DNA of 64,000 bases, taken from contig JABLUY010000047.1 in assembly GCA_013306675.1 (NCBI GenBank), positions 108,404 to 172,403 of the forward strand. The letters are read 5' to 3'. Shown here piece after piece: positions 21,172 to 30,950 of the stretch. The translations under genes and the position numbers were made by a program. The stretch is from Thraustochytrium sp. TN22 (Eukaryota; Sar; Bigyra; Thraustochytrida; Thraustochytriidae). Within the stretch, counting starts at the first letter, position 1. Each line of letters begins with the position of its first letter. A model generated the notes under the pieces. That model did no database searches, was not told the DNA's origin, and saw nothing but the letters and a program-made list of their open reading frames with translations.

Positions 21172-21789
21172 ACTAGTAATACTACTCACAGGGGCACCTC
21201 TAAAGGTACCACTCAGACTCGCGAGGTCGCTCGTCCGCAGATGTGCCTGGAGTGCGAGGTTGATTGGGTATCGCGGGGGAGGAGCTTGCTGGTGCTGGTG
21301 CTGGTGCTGGTGCTGGTGGTGGTGGTCCAAGTGCTGTTGGTGCTGCATCGCGAGGACTTGCTGGGTGTTGGTGCGATCATATTCATACTCGGGATAGCCG
21401 ACCAGATGCTGGAAGTGCTGCTGATGCTGATACTGCTGAGAGGGCAGCGGCGGCATGGACGACGGCAGCGGTGGTGGTGGCGGTGGCGGCGGCGGCGGCG
21501 GCGGTGGCGGCTGCGAGGAAAAGAGTGTCGCGAAGGATGACTGCGTTGTTGGCATGGACAATGATTGTGAGGAGCTTGAGTGAGCAAATGGCATGGGGGG
21601 TGTCCCAGAAGAAGAAGACGCCATGTTGGCGTTAAGGATCTCGACAAGTGCCGCGTGCATGTCGGGCGTCAGTTGTGGCTGCTGCTGCTGCTGTTGTGGC
21701 TTGCGTTCTGTATGCTCGGCTTGCTGTTGACTGCGCATGGCAGCCGGCGCCAGCCGTTCCCAGACTGGGCGTTCCACGACGAGGCTCAT
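19864..21789 (-). CDS. Zinc-knuckle repeat protein of the 'WRKY19-like' type with long Gln/Ser/Pro-rich N-terminus
   Basis: A 641-residue protein, ATG at 21787-21789. The first ~330 residues are low complexity: poly-Gln, poly-Pro, His/Gln runs and a stretch of about 19 Ser. The middle (about 358-500) holds four to five repeats of the form C-x4-C...C-x2-H-G-G-G-x-+-C, for example 'RCDMPNCPKAARGGSSKCAAH' spaced to the next 'HGGGKRC'. Preceding it is 'YMVKGKVKRWDGKRFARCC', which looks like a basic contact segment. Proteins with these repeats are often annotated 'probable WRKY transcription factor 19' in oomycetes, although no WRKY motif is present here. The C-terminal ~140 residues are Ala/Pro/Gln-rich with 'FTPQQLATLRQQLAS' near 605. 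A nuclear regulatory role is likely by analogy but unproven. Confidence 0.72.
21123..21170. repeat. (TGC)16 trinucleotide repeat encoding poly-Ser
   Basis: Sixteen TGC units inside the zinc-knuckle gene. On the minus strand they read AGC (Ser), part of a run of about 19 Ser. Confidence 0.95.
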
Positions 21790-22154
21790 CCACGCCGCAA
21801 GCCCCCCAGTCGCGCCGACGTGTAGAGGCTGAACGCCAGCCCCTCGAGGAGCACGAGCAGCACGAACAGCCTCAGCAGCCTAAGCAGCCTTAGCAGCGCC
21901 GCCACTCCGCGCCGCGCCGTGCCGCGCCGCGCCGCGCCGCCGATTTCGCCCCGCTCCGGGTCTGGCGCCAGGCGCCTGCCTACCTAGCCGCTGCCGTCGA
22001 CGGCAGCCGAGGACAGCAGCGCGTGCCTGGCCCGGGCGACCAGCAGCTCCTCCAGCAGCTCGCGCGTGCAGCCCGGCACGTGCGGGCGCCCCCGGCAGAG
22101 CACGGGGCGCCCAGGCCCCGGACCCGAGCGCACGGGGCACGCAGGCACGCAGGC

Positions 22155-22155
22155 G

Positions 22156-22191
<36 letters not shown>

Positions 22192-22298
22192 CGCGCACGC
22201 GGGCAGACCCAGGCGCGCACGCGAGCGCGCCGGGCGCGAGCGCGCCGTGGGTCTGCCCGCCTGCCTGCCCGCCTGCCTGCCCGCCCGCCTGCCTGCCT
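22155..22298. repeat. Imperfect palindrome around a GC-rich loop, CAGG arms
   Basis: A 13 bp perfect inverted pair lies at 22199-22211 (GCGGGCAGACCCA) and 22248-22260, around a 36 bp core that is itself rich in GCGCGC. The flanks continue the symmetry: (CAGG)n on the left, (CCTG)n-like on the right, with mismatches. The whole block could extrude as a long hairpin or cruciform. Confidence 0.85.
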
Positions 22299-22816
22299 CC
22301 CGCCGTTCGTTCGCCTTGAAAGCTACTAGCACTCCAGCTACTGGGCAACCCGCTGCCTGGGCGGGCTCTCTCCCCCTCTCTCCCCCTCTCTCTCCGCGCG
22401 ATCTAGCTAGCCCGAGCAAGCGAGCGAGCTAGCTAGCTAGCTAGAACCGCGCAGGCGGCAGTCGAGCTGGGCACGTGCTCGCTCGCGGCGCCAGCCAGAC
22501 CGGAGCGCCGGGCGGGGCGGCAGCCGCGCTGCGCCGCGCCGCGCCGCGCCGCGCCCGCCCGCTGCGCCCGCCGCCCGCGCCGCGCCGCGCCGCGCCGCCC
22601 GCGCGAGCGCGCGAGCGAGCGCGCGAGCGAGCGCCCGCGGCAGCAGCCTCGCGGGCCGAGCAGCCGCCCAGCTCGTTCGCTCTTTGCGAGGCAAGGCCGG
22701 GCGGGGCGGCGGCGCGGCGCGGCGCGGCGCGCGGGCAGCGCAGCGCAACAACCAAGACCGTGACCGCGGCACCGCTTCCGGCCGCCGCGGCGCCGGGCTC
22801 GGGTCGCGCGGCCGCG

Positions 22817-22886
22817 CGAGGCGAGGCGAGGCGAGGCGAGGCGAGGAGGCGAGGCGAGGCGAGGCGAGGCGAGGCGAGGCGAGGCG
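22817..22886. repeat. (GAGGC)n pentanucleotide array
   Basis: About 13 GAGGC units with one two-base interruption. The same unit forms short runs just before or within leaders at 36848-36870, 48155-48178 and 48570-48597. Confidence 0.9.
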
Positions 22887-23581
22887 CAGCGGGCGCGGCG
22901 CGGGCGGCAGCGGGCGCGCGGGGCCGAGCGGAGCAGCGGCCAGGGCGGCGGCGAGGCGAGGCGGGGCGAGCGCGAGGGAGGCGAGGCGAGGCGGGCCCAG
23001 CCGGAGGAGGCGAGTGGAGTCGGGTCGACTCGGGCCGGGTCGACTCGGGTCGAGTCGGCTCGGTCGGCCCTGGTCGCGTCGAGCCGAGTCAGGTCGGGCT
23101 TGGAGCGAGGATGGTCGGGTCGAGCGGCGCCGCGCCACGCACGCCGCGCCGGCTGGCTGGCGGCGGGAACTGGCTGGCCGGCCTCGGCGGCTGCGCGCTG
23201 CTGCTGGCTGTGCTGCGCGAGGTCTTGTGTCTCGCGTCTCGCGCTGGCTGCTGGCGGATTGTGGCCTGCTTGGTTGGTTAAGGCTAGCTAGCTTGCTTGC
23301 TGGCTTGGATGCTCGCCGCCCGCGCGCAGGGACGCTGCGAGCCGATCGCTTCCAGCCAGGCGTGTGGAGGGGCAGGCCGCTGAGGGGGCGGCTAGGCTAG
23401 TTGGTGCTTGCCTCGCCTTTTGGCTGCGGCGGTGCGGAGTCTTGCCATCGCATTAGATCGCAGGGCTAGCCAGACTGCGCGCGTGGCCGAGCACGCCCTC
23501 GAGTCCGCTCGCAGTCCGCTGTCGCCCGCGACGCTCCGCATCGTGGCCATCCGCTCAAGTTCGTTCTTGGCATGGTGGGCG

Positions 23582-23602
23582 GCTAGCTAGCTAGCTAGCT
23601 AG
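23582..23602. repeat. (CTAG)n microsatellite
   Basis: Five CTAG units within the gene desert. Confidence 0.9.
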
Positions 23603-26600
23603 AGGCAAACGGCGGCTTGGTTTCACAGCGAGCTAACTTCGTTAGCTTTGGCTTCACGCCTCGCCACGGCCACGCCACGGCCTCACGCCACGGCCTGACT
23701 CAGACGGCCTCGCCACGGCCAAACCGGCGGCGCAGGGCCGGGCGAGACAGTGGGCGGCTTCCGCCTTTTCTTGATTCTTTTCTTTCTGGGCCTCCCTCCT
23801 GTACGGGTCCGTCTCGTCCGGCGCAGTCGACCCGACTCGATCCTGTGGCGGCCACAGCCGGGCGCCGCGGCCCGATCGGCTCGGGCCACACTGCCAGCGA
23901 ACCGTCAGGCTCTGCGCCGCGGTGATTGAGGGTCAACGCCCTGCGCTGCGCTGCGCTGCCTGGCTGGCTGCTGCTGTGGCGGCGCCTGGGCGTGGCGAGT
24001 GGGGCGGGCGCCGGGAGTCGAGCCTGGAAGTGCGGCGCACGGGGACGTGCGGTGGCGTGAGCCCGCCGGGCCCGTGCCTTCCAGCTAGACAAGCTCGGCG
24101 CCTTTGCGAGGTCCGAGCTTGGCAAGCTTTACCTCGGACTCGAAAAACGTGCACCACGTGCGGCCTTGCAGACCGATGACGACTGAGTTTAAGTTGGCTG
24201 CAGCCAGCCGAGCCAGCCACTGAGTCATATGCTCGCTGCAGTGGCTGGCTGGGTCAGGCGGCTGGCCGGCCAGCCGTAGGTGACCATCGCAAGCTGCTGC
24301 CCGGCACTTGGCAGGCAGGCAAGCCGGTTTTTCCACGCCCAGTGAGGTCTACAACAGCCTGAGCCAGGCGAACGGGCTGCTGCCTGCGGCGCACCGGAGT
24401 GGCGGGCAAGCGGTGAGGCGCCACGCGAGGCGACAGCCGTGCCGGGGGTGCAAGCTTCTTTGGCTTTCGTGTTGCAGCGCCTGTTTCACTGCCGCCAGCC
24501 CTGACCGCTGGCCGCAGGGTGTGTGGCCTGGTGGGCCAGGCCTGGCCGGAATACCGCTGCGCGCCAGTAGGCGCCAGTAGGCCGCGGCCCGCGGCGCTCG
24601 ACTGGCTAGGGCTCAGGGCTGTGGCTGCTGTCTACCAGCTAGCTGCCACTGGCAGGCGTGGCAGGCTGCGTGCGTGCGTGGCGTGCAGTCACGGTGGTGG
24701 AATGCAGTGCGCACAGCAGCCAGGCGGAGCCAGCCAGAGGCGCCCCGAGGCCGCGCCGCGGCGCCAGGCACTGCTGGGAGTCTCCTGCTCTTGGCTTGCT
24801 GCAGGCGGCAGGCGCGGCCGCGGCGGCCTTGGCTGACTGGCTGGCCGGCCGCTGGCCGCTGGCGGCTGGCCGTAGCGAGCGTTGGGGGATCTGCGGGGCC
24901 AGCCAGCCAGACAGCAAGTCAGCCGTGGCAGTCAGCAAGCCTGTGATCGATCGAGCAAGTGGCCCACCCCTTGTAGGCTACTGCGTCGTGATGATTGCGC
25001 CGCCTCTGCCATGCTACAAACTCGATTACGTTAGGAGCCCATCCTCGAGCCCACGCAGATGACTTGGGTGGTTGACGTGCAGTGCAGTGGGGCGCAGTCG
25101 CAGGAGGAGCGATCCTGGCAGCCCGCTCGTGGTCGGCGGCTCGGTGATGCCTACAAACGGGGCTCGAACGGAGGCGGGGCAGATGGCGCAGGTCGACGCA
25201 CGCGGCAGCGGCTTTGCAAAGTTTCTCCGGACTAAACTCCAAGATCACGAAGTAAAAGTTAGCACCGTGCTCCGTGCGGTTCCGTGCTGTCGCAGCCTAT
25301 GACTAGGCCTACTGACTGTGTAGTCCAACGTCCACTAGCGCCATGGCCCATGCGCGCTGGTCCTGCGTGCGGTTTGGCCGCTGGCCGCACATGCGTGCGC
25401 AGCAGTAGGTACCCTAGCTAGGGCCGAATGACGTCCCGTCCTTTAGCAGGTGTTCAAAAGAAGAAGCTCATACTTGCACAGTCTTGCAGGCTCGATCGCT
25501 CGCGTCTTACGACAACACAAGGCCGTCGAGCCGGTCCGCGCCAGCGCCGAGCCAGTCCGCGGCGCGCGATCGTGCGCATCAAGACTTCCCCCTGGCTCGT
25601 CTCTTTGGCTCGCCGGGCCGCGCCGTGACTCGCCGCGCCGAGGGCCGAGGCCGTGCCGCGCCGCGCGCCGTGCCGTGCCGAGGGGGAAGACGAGTCTCGG
25701 ACAATCTCGCAGCGCTGGCCACTCGCACTGGCAGCTGACTCGGTGGAGTGATGGTCAGTGGCCTGGTCAGGTTAGGGGGGCTAGCCCGGCTAGCTACTAA
25801 TTAGTACAAACGTAAGAGCAGTTGGTAGAGCGAGCTCATAGCGCCTGCCCGAACCGCCACGGCCAGCCAGGTGGACCCACTGCCACTGGCAAGCGCACGC
25901 TCCAGCCTCCGCGCCACGGCGCGAAGGACAAAGCGGCGGTTGCCCAAGCTTTAATTAAAAAAGCTTGCTTGCCAGCCTTTGCCATCGCAACGCGACAGGT
26001 TCCCCGCGAGCCGCGTCGTCGGCGTCGCCAGCCAGCAGCAGCCAGCGGCGGGCGGGCGGGCGTGGCGCGGGCCGCGCAGGCGGAACGGAGCCTCGGTCCA
26101 CGACCGCGGTCCGCAGGTAGTAGCAACGAACAAGGCGCAACCAGCCGGCCCAGAGCCACCGTGCTTTGCGGCGGTCTTGCGGCGGTAACTTCGCGCTCGC
26201 CCGGCCTCGCCGCACTCTCGTGCAGCGAGCTGGAGGAACCAACCAGGTCCGACGCCGTGTGGCTGCATGACAGCCGCCAGCGTCAGCGAATGTGGCTAGA
26301 GTGAGAGGTCGGGGAGTGGCGCGCGGACGGGGGACCAAACGTGCGGGCAGGACCTCGAGCGAGCGAGACGTGCGAGCCAGCCTGTGCCTGTGTCACGTGA
26401 GTCTGTGCGAGACGGGCCGCGACAGCCAACCGCCAAAGCCAGGGCCGGCGCGCAAGAACGCGCAGGACGCAAGCTTGATCGCGGGCAGCGCAAGGTCTCC
26501 GAGTCTCGCCTCGCCTCGACTCGCCTTGCCTCGGCTTGGCTTGGCAGGACCTCGACCAGCGACTGCAGGCGTTGGAGGCTTGCGCACGCGCGTGCGTAAG

Positions 26601-27060
26601 CGAACGTGCGTGCGCCCTGGGCGCGCGTTGCTTTTTTTTGCAAATTTGCACCCCACGCTTCCGGCGCCGGGGCCTGAGTATTGCGAAGTAGGGGCCGCGC
26701 GGTGGCACGGTCTTTATCGTCACTGTCGTGCAGTGCTTGCGCATTCGAAAGTTTGAGTGCGGAGTGCGCTGCTGCGGTGCTTCTCATTGCATGCCATGAT
26801 GCCATGATCATTGATCTTGGCAAGCCTGCCAGCCTGCCAGGCAGCCCGGGCTGACTCACTCCGTGTCCGGCGCGGCCCAAATTCTGACATCGCGAAGCAA
26901 GCGCTGTGGGCATCGCTTCGCCCGCAGTAGCCTCCTTCGCGGCAGGTAGGCACGCGCCAGGCCCGAAAGACACAGTGCCGGTCGCGGGCCCGGCTCCGTG
27001 CCGACGGTGGCGGAAGTTTGCCTGTTGCGGGCGACGGCCGCAGGCATGCTGCAGCTGAGG

Positions 27061-27175
27061 CAGCCAGGCAGCCAGCCAGGCAGCCAGGCAGCCAGCCAGC
27101 TGAGCCAGGCAGGCAGGCAGGCAGCCAGCCAGCCAGGCAGGCAGGCAGCCAGCCAGCCAGCCAGCCAGCCAGCGA
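27061..27175. repeat. CCAG/CAGG tetranucleotide array upstream of the MORN gene
   Basis: Over 110 bp of mixed CAGC, CAGG and CCAG units, ending about 490 bp before the MORN gene ATG. Confidence 0.9.
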
Positions 27176-27662
27176 CTGCCATGAGCCTTGCGGCTGCTTA
27201 CCGCCGAGCCCCCCCCCGCCCAAGGCGCCTCGAATGGGCCGCCACCGCCGAGCCCTCGCGAGCGCAATATTGTCTTCGGTTAGCTTACTGTATGTGGCTG
27301 GCTGAATGGTGGTAGCATGCAGGCCATGACCACGCAAGGCCCAGGCAAGGAGGGGGGGTGGGCGACCCCTCATCGAGAGGACTTGTACAGTACTCCAGGG
27401 CGTCCGCGATTGGGTCCCACGGTACATACTTCAAGCCTTGGCGATGGCTGAGTGGGGGGTGGCGAACGAAGAAATATGGCCTGTGACTGCCCCGCTGCCA
27501 GCCAGCCAAAAAGGCAGTGCCGGGCGGCTTTGGGGGGGTGCGCGTGAGGTACGCGCTCCAGGACACACCCATGACGTGTAGGTACACACCTTCTCGAAGT
27601 GCTTGTTGCCTACCCGGCCTGCGCTGGTTCGCATTTTTCAAATTCGCCTTGGACGCGGCGCG

Positions 27663-30600
27663 ATGGACGCGCTGCTGGCGCGGCGCGGGGCCCGGCGGCG
27701 CGCACGAGAGGAGTTGGCGCGGCGGCTGGCGTGGCTGGCCAGGGAGGAGGAGCGCCAGGCGCAGCGCAAGCTGGAGGAGGCGCTCCGGCTCGAGCGCGCG
27801 GCGACGCGCATCCAGAGCGCGCGGCGGCAGCAGCTCGCGCGGAGGCGCGTGCAGCGGCTGCGGGTTGAACATGCGGCCGCTACGCGCATGCAGGCCGTGG
27901 CGCGAGGCCGCCTCGGGCGCAAGCGCCGCGACGAGCTTCTGCTCGAGCGCAAGCGCGTCGTGCCAAAGGGCGTGGCGCTCCGCGCGCTGCTCATGCGCAG
28001 CCGCACGCTGCGCAAGACGGATTCATGGAAGGAGATGCGTGACGCCGAGACCGGCGCCGTCTTTTATTACAACGCATCCAACGCCGAGACGCAATGGGAC
28101 GCCCCTTACGAGATGAACGAGGGCCGCTTCGAGTGCAACTGGGGTGACTGCGATTTCGTCTGCCTCACCTTCGAGGGCCTCGAGGTACACCGCCGCTCGC
28201 ATCGCTGGCTCTGCCCCGCCTGCTGGGCGCTGAACGAGTGCGACGCCTTTCCGGACTGCGCGCAGTGCGACAACACGCTCGACATTGATGGCTTCGGCAT
28301 GGGCCAGGTCGTGCCCGAGGCCCTCACCAACGAGGAGCTCTTGCTGCACCTGCGCGCGCGCAAGCTGGGCATCTTCGCCTCGCGCCGCGAGATGATCGCC
28401 AAGCTCAATGACGTTCTCACGCGCGAGCGCAAATTTGCTCTCCGGGAACGCCGACGTCGACGCCAGAGCCAGCAGCAGCAGCAGCAGCAGCAGCAGCACC
28501 AGCAGCACCAGCAGCACCAGCAGCACCAGCACCAGCACCAGCACCAGCCGGATGCTGGTGCTGATGCCAATGCCAATGCCAATGCCGATGCCGAAGCAGC
28601 CAAGCCGGCCGCAACCACACTCATGCCCATGTTGCAGGAGCGCCTGCACCTCGCGCCCGTGCCGGACGAGCGCTGGCCGCACTTTTCCGTGGCGCAGGCC
28701 CAGGCCGCGCTCGACCGCAAGCACGCCCCGGCCGATGGCTCCGGCAAAGAGGAGTACCTCGACATGGACCGCTTCAGGCAGGAGGTTGCGCGGCTGCAGC
28801 AGGAGCAGCAACGCACCCGCGCTGGCGGTGTTGGCGGTTCTGGCGGCCCGGTTGGCCTCGCGCAGCTTCAGGACCGCGCCGCGACCCAAAGCGGCCGCCG
28901 CGCCGAGCCCAACGAGGCCAACGAGGCCAAGGCGGCATCGCGAACCAAGAGCAAGCGAAGGCCGCGTCGCCAGGGCCCCTTTCGCATCCCGGATGGCGTC
29001 GATCCGGCCACCGTCTACCTGGATAAGATCCAGAATGGCCGCGGTCGCCGGCGCGTCGGCGGCGCACAGTACGAAGGAGACCTGCGCGGAGGCGTGCTCC
29101 ACGGCAGAGGCACCATGCGCTACGCCAATGGCGCCTCGTATACCGGCGACTTCCGCCACGGCCTGCGCCATGGCGCCGGCATCCTGCGCACTGCGGACGG
29201 CGGCTTCTTCAAGGGCGCCTGGCACGAGAATTTGCGCCACGGGTTCGGCGTGCAGACCTCGGCGGCCGGCGACACGCTCGAGGGCTGCTGGCTCCAAGGC
29301 CTCGTCGACGGCAAGGCGCGCCTCGCCGGTGCCAACGGCGACGTCTACGAGGGCGACTTTCGTCGCGGCCGCTTCCACGGCACCGGCACCTTCCGCAAGG
29401 CCAACGGCGACCGCTTCGTGGGCCGCATCAAGGACGGCAAGGCGGAAGGCCCGGGTATCTTGACGCTGGCCGCCGGCGAGGTCTACCGCGGCCACTTCCA
29501 TCTCGACGAGCGCCACGGCTATGGCGTCGCCACCTACGCGGGCGACTACATGTACACAGGCACCTGGCGCGCCGGCAAGTACGACGGCCACGGCCGCCTC
29601 GAGAACATGGTCTCCGGCGAGCTCTACGACGGCGCCTGGGACCTCGGCCGCACCGGTGGCTACGGCACCATGGTCTTCGCCAACGGCGACATCTATGACG
29701 GTCACTTTTCGGCAGGCGACGCCTCCGGCCAGGGCACATATTTATACCGCGCCTCCGGCTGCATCTACGTCGGTAATTGGAAGGGGAGCCGCAAGCACGG
29801 ACCGGGCCAGCTCTACTTCGGCTCTGGCGCGCACTACGTCGGCACATTCTTCAAGGGCCAGCTGCACGGCCTCGGCATCTTCACCTACGCAGATGGTTCC
29901 GTGTACCATGGCTGCTTCTTTCGCGGCGAACGCAACGGCAAGGGCAAGTACACTTTCGCCAACGGCAACGTATACCAGGGCGAGTTCGCCAAGAACCTCA
30001 TGTGCGGTCACGGCACCATGGTCTACCTGCAGCACGGCCACCGCTACGAGGGCGCTTGGGACGCCAACCATCGCCACGGCAAGGGCACCATGTACTTTAA
30101 TGACACCAGCGTCTACGCGGGCGACTTTTGCAGGGACCGCATGACGGGCGAGGGCCGCTTCGTCACACACCCGGGCACCGTTCTGCAAGAGGTCTATGAG
30201 GGCGCCCTACTCGACGGCCGCCGCCACGGCCACGGCAAACTCTCCTACAAGGACGGATCCTGCTACGAGGGCGCCTGGCGTGAGAATAGGAGGCACGGCA
30301 AGGGTCTCTTCAAGGACGCCGACATCGAGTACGAGGGCGACTTCGAGAACGACGTATTTCACGGCCGTGGCGTCGCCACGTACAAGGACGGGACCACCTA
30401 CCGTGGCCGATGGGAGCGCGGCCGGATGCATGGCGAGGGCACGCTCACCAAGCCCAATGGCCACGTCTTCACCGGCACCTTTCTGCATGGTCAGCGGCAC
30501 GGCGACGGCCGCGTCCAGTACCCTGGTGTCGGGCATGCCTTCCTTGGCAAATGGCGCGCCGACGAGCGTTCCGGCAAGGGCATCTACCTTCTCAAGTGCC

Positions 30601-30737
30601 GTGCCCAAGACCAAGAAGACAACACAGATGGCCCAGACGCCGAGCAGCGCGTTGCAGTCGTTCCGGGCGACCCGGAAACAGACCCCATGGGCGACGCGCT
30701 GGGCAAGGTGGTCAAGGTCCGCGTCTTCGCGAGCTAA
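27663..30737 (+). CDS. IQ-WW-zinc finger-SAP-like-MORN repeat protein
   Basis: 1,024 residues from the ATG at 27663; the frame opens earlier only through a TTG. Order of parts: a basic helix with two IQ motifs (about 46-63 and 71-88), likely calmodulin sites; a WW domain (122-148, from 'WKEM' to 'TQWDAP'); a C2H2-like finger (C158, C163, H176, H180); directly after it a RanBP2-type finger (W182, C184, C187, N191, C199, C202); a SAP-like helical pair (about 219-253); a Gln then Gln/His run (269-298); and from about residue 468 to 975 roughly 22 MORN repeats of about 23 residues ('YEGDLRGGVLHGRGTMRYAN'). MORN arrays bind lipids or act as scaffolds at membranes, cilia or the cytoskeleton in protists. 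The full combination is not one I recognise. The exact function is unknown. Confidence 0.9.
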   Translation: MDALLARRGARRRAREELARRLAWLAREEERQAQRKLEEALRLERAATRIQSARRQQLARRRVQRLRVEHAAATRMQAVARGRLGRKRRDELLLERKRVVPKGVALRALLMRSRTLRKTDSWKEMRDAETGAVFYYNASNAETQWDAPYEMNEGRFECNWGDCDFVCLTFEGLEVHRRSHRWLCPACWALNECDAFPDCAQCDNTLDIDGFGMGQVVPEALTNEELLLHLRARKLGIFASRREMIAKLNDVLTRERKFALRERRRRRQSQQQQQQQQQHQQHQQHQQHQHQHQHQPDAGADANANANADAEAAKPAATTLMPMLQERLHLAPVPDERWPHFSVAQAQAALDRKHAPADGSGKEEYLDMDRFRQEVARLQQEQQRTRAGGVGGSGGPVGLAQLQDRAATQSGRRAEPNEANEAKAASRTKSKRRPRRQGPFRIPDGVDPATVYLDKIQNGRGRRRVGGAQYEGDLRGGVLHGRGTMRYANGASYTGDFRHGLRHGAGILRTADGGFFKGAWHENLRHGFGVQTSAAGDTLEGCWLQGLVDGKARLAGANGDVYEGDFRRGRFHGTGTFRKANGDRFVGRIKDGKAEGPGILTLAAGEVYRGHFHLDERHGYGVATYAGDYMYTGTWRAGKYDGHGRLENMVSGELYDGAWDLGRTGGYGTMVFANGDIYDGHFSAGDASGQGTYLYRASGCIYVGNWKGSRKHGPGQLYFGSGAHYVGTFFKGQLHGLGIFTYADGSVYHGCFFRGERNGKGKYTFANGNVYQGEFAKNLMCGHGTMVYLQHGHRYEGAWDANHRHGKGTMYFNDTSVYAGDFCRDRMTGEGRFVTHPGTVLQEVYEGALLDGRRHGHGKLSYKDGSCYEGAWRENRRHGKGLFKDADIEYEGDFENDVFHGRGVATYKDGTTYRGRWERGRMHGEGTLTKPNGHVFTGTFLHGQRHGDGRVQYPGVGHAFLGKWRADERSGKGIYLLKCRAQDQEDNTDGPDAEQRVAVVPGDPETDPMGDALGKVVKVRVFAS

Positions 30738-30849
30738 TAGTAAGCAGTAAACGTGGACATGCCAAAAAGGGGCGGACGAGCCTGCGGCGTTCCCTTTTGA
30801 AAGCGGCACCACGCGCAGCACCACCAACTCCGTTTTCGAGACAGGGCAT

Positions 30850-30864
30850 GGGGGGGGGGGGGGG
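30850..30864. repeat. G15 homopolymer between convergent genes
   Basis: Fifteen consecutive G in the 213 bp between the MORN stop and the aspartoacylase-like stop. It might form a G-quadruplex or slow polymerases; it is also a likely assembly-error site. Confidence 0.9.
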
Positions 30865-30950
30865 AGGAAAAATCGTCGTTCGCATTCTGTTCTGCTTTGC
30901 TCTTCCTCGCGCTCGTGCTCTTCCCTCCAAGCTCATCACAGTGCATACAC

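Larger units (their letters stand above)
21790..27662. other. 5.9 kb gene desert made largely of simple and inverted repeats
   Basis: Between the zinc-knuckle gene (-) and the MORN gene (+), so it must hold both promoters. It includes a palindromic CAGG block (22140-22300), CTAG runs (22428-22444, 23582-23602), a GAGGC array (22817-22886), GGTCGAGTCG-type repeats (22990-23100), scattered CTGGC/CCAGC repeats (23940-24900) and a large CCAG/CAGG array (27061-27175). Codon bias typical of the neighbours is absent, and all open frames have repeat-driven composition with no domain. I find no tRNA or other RNA gene that holds up. A spliced gene of small exons could escape detection. Confidence 0.5.

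Noticed and set aside
22441-23400. Overlapping Arg/Ala/Gly-rich open frames on both strands
   Set aside because: Composition follows directly from GAGGC, GCCGC and GTCGAG repeats; no third-position bias distinct from the other frames.
25805-25860. tRNA-like 'GAGCAGTTGGTAGAGC' resembling a D-arm
   Set aside because: No matching anticodon stem, no GGTTCGA B-box at the right distance and no acceptor stem pairing. At most a tRNA fragment.
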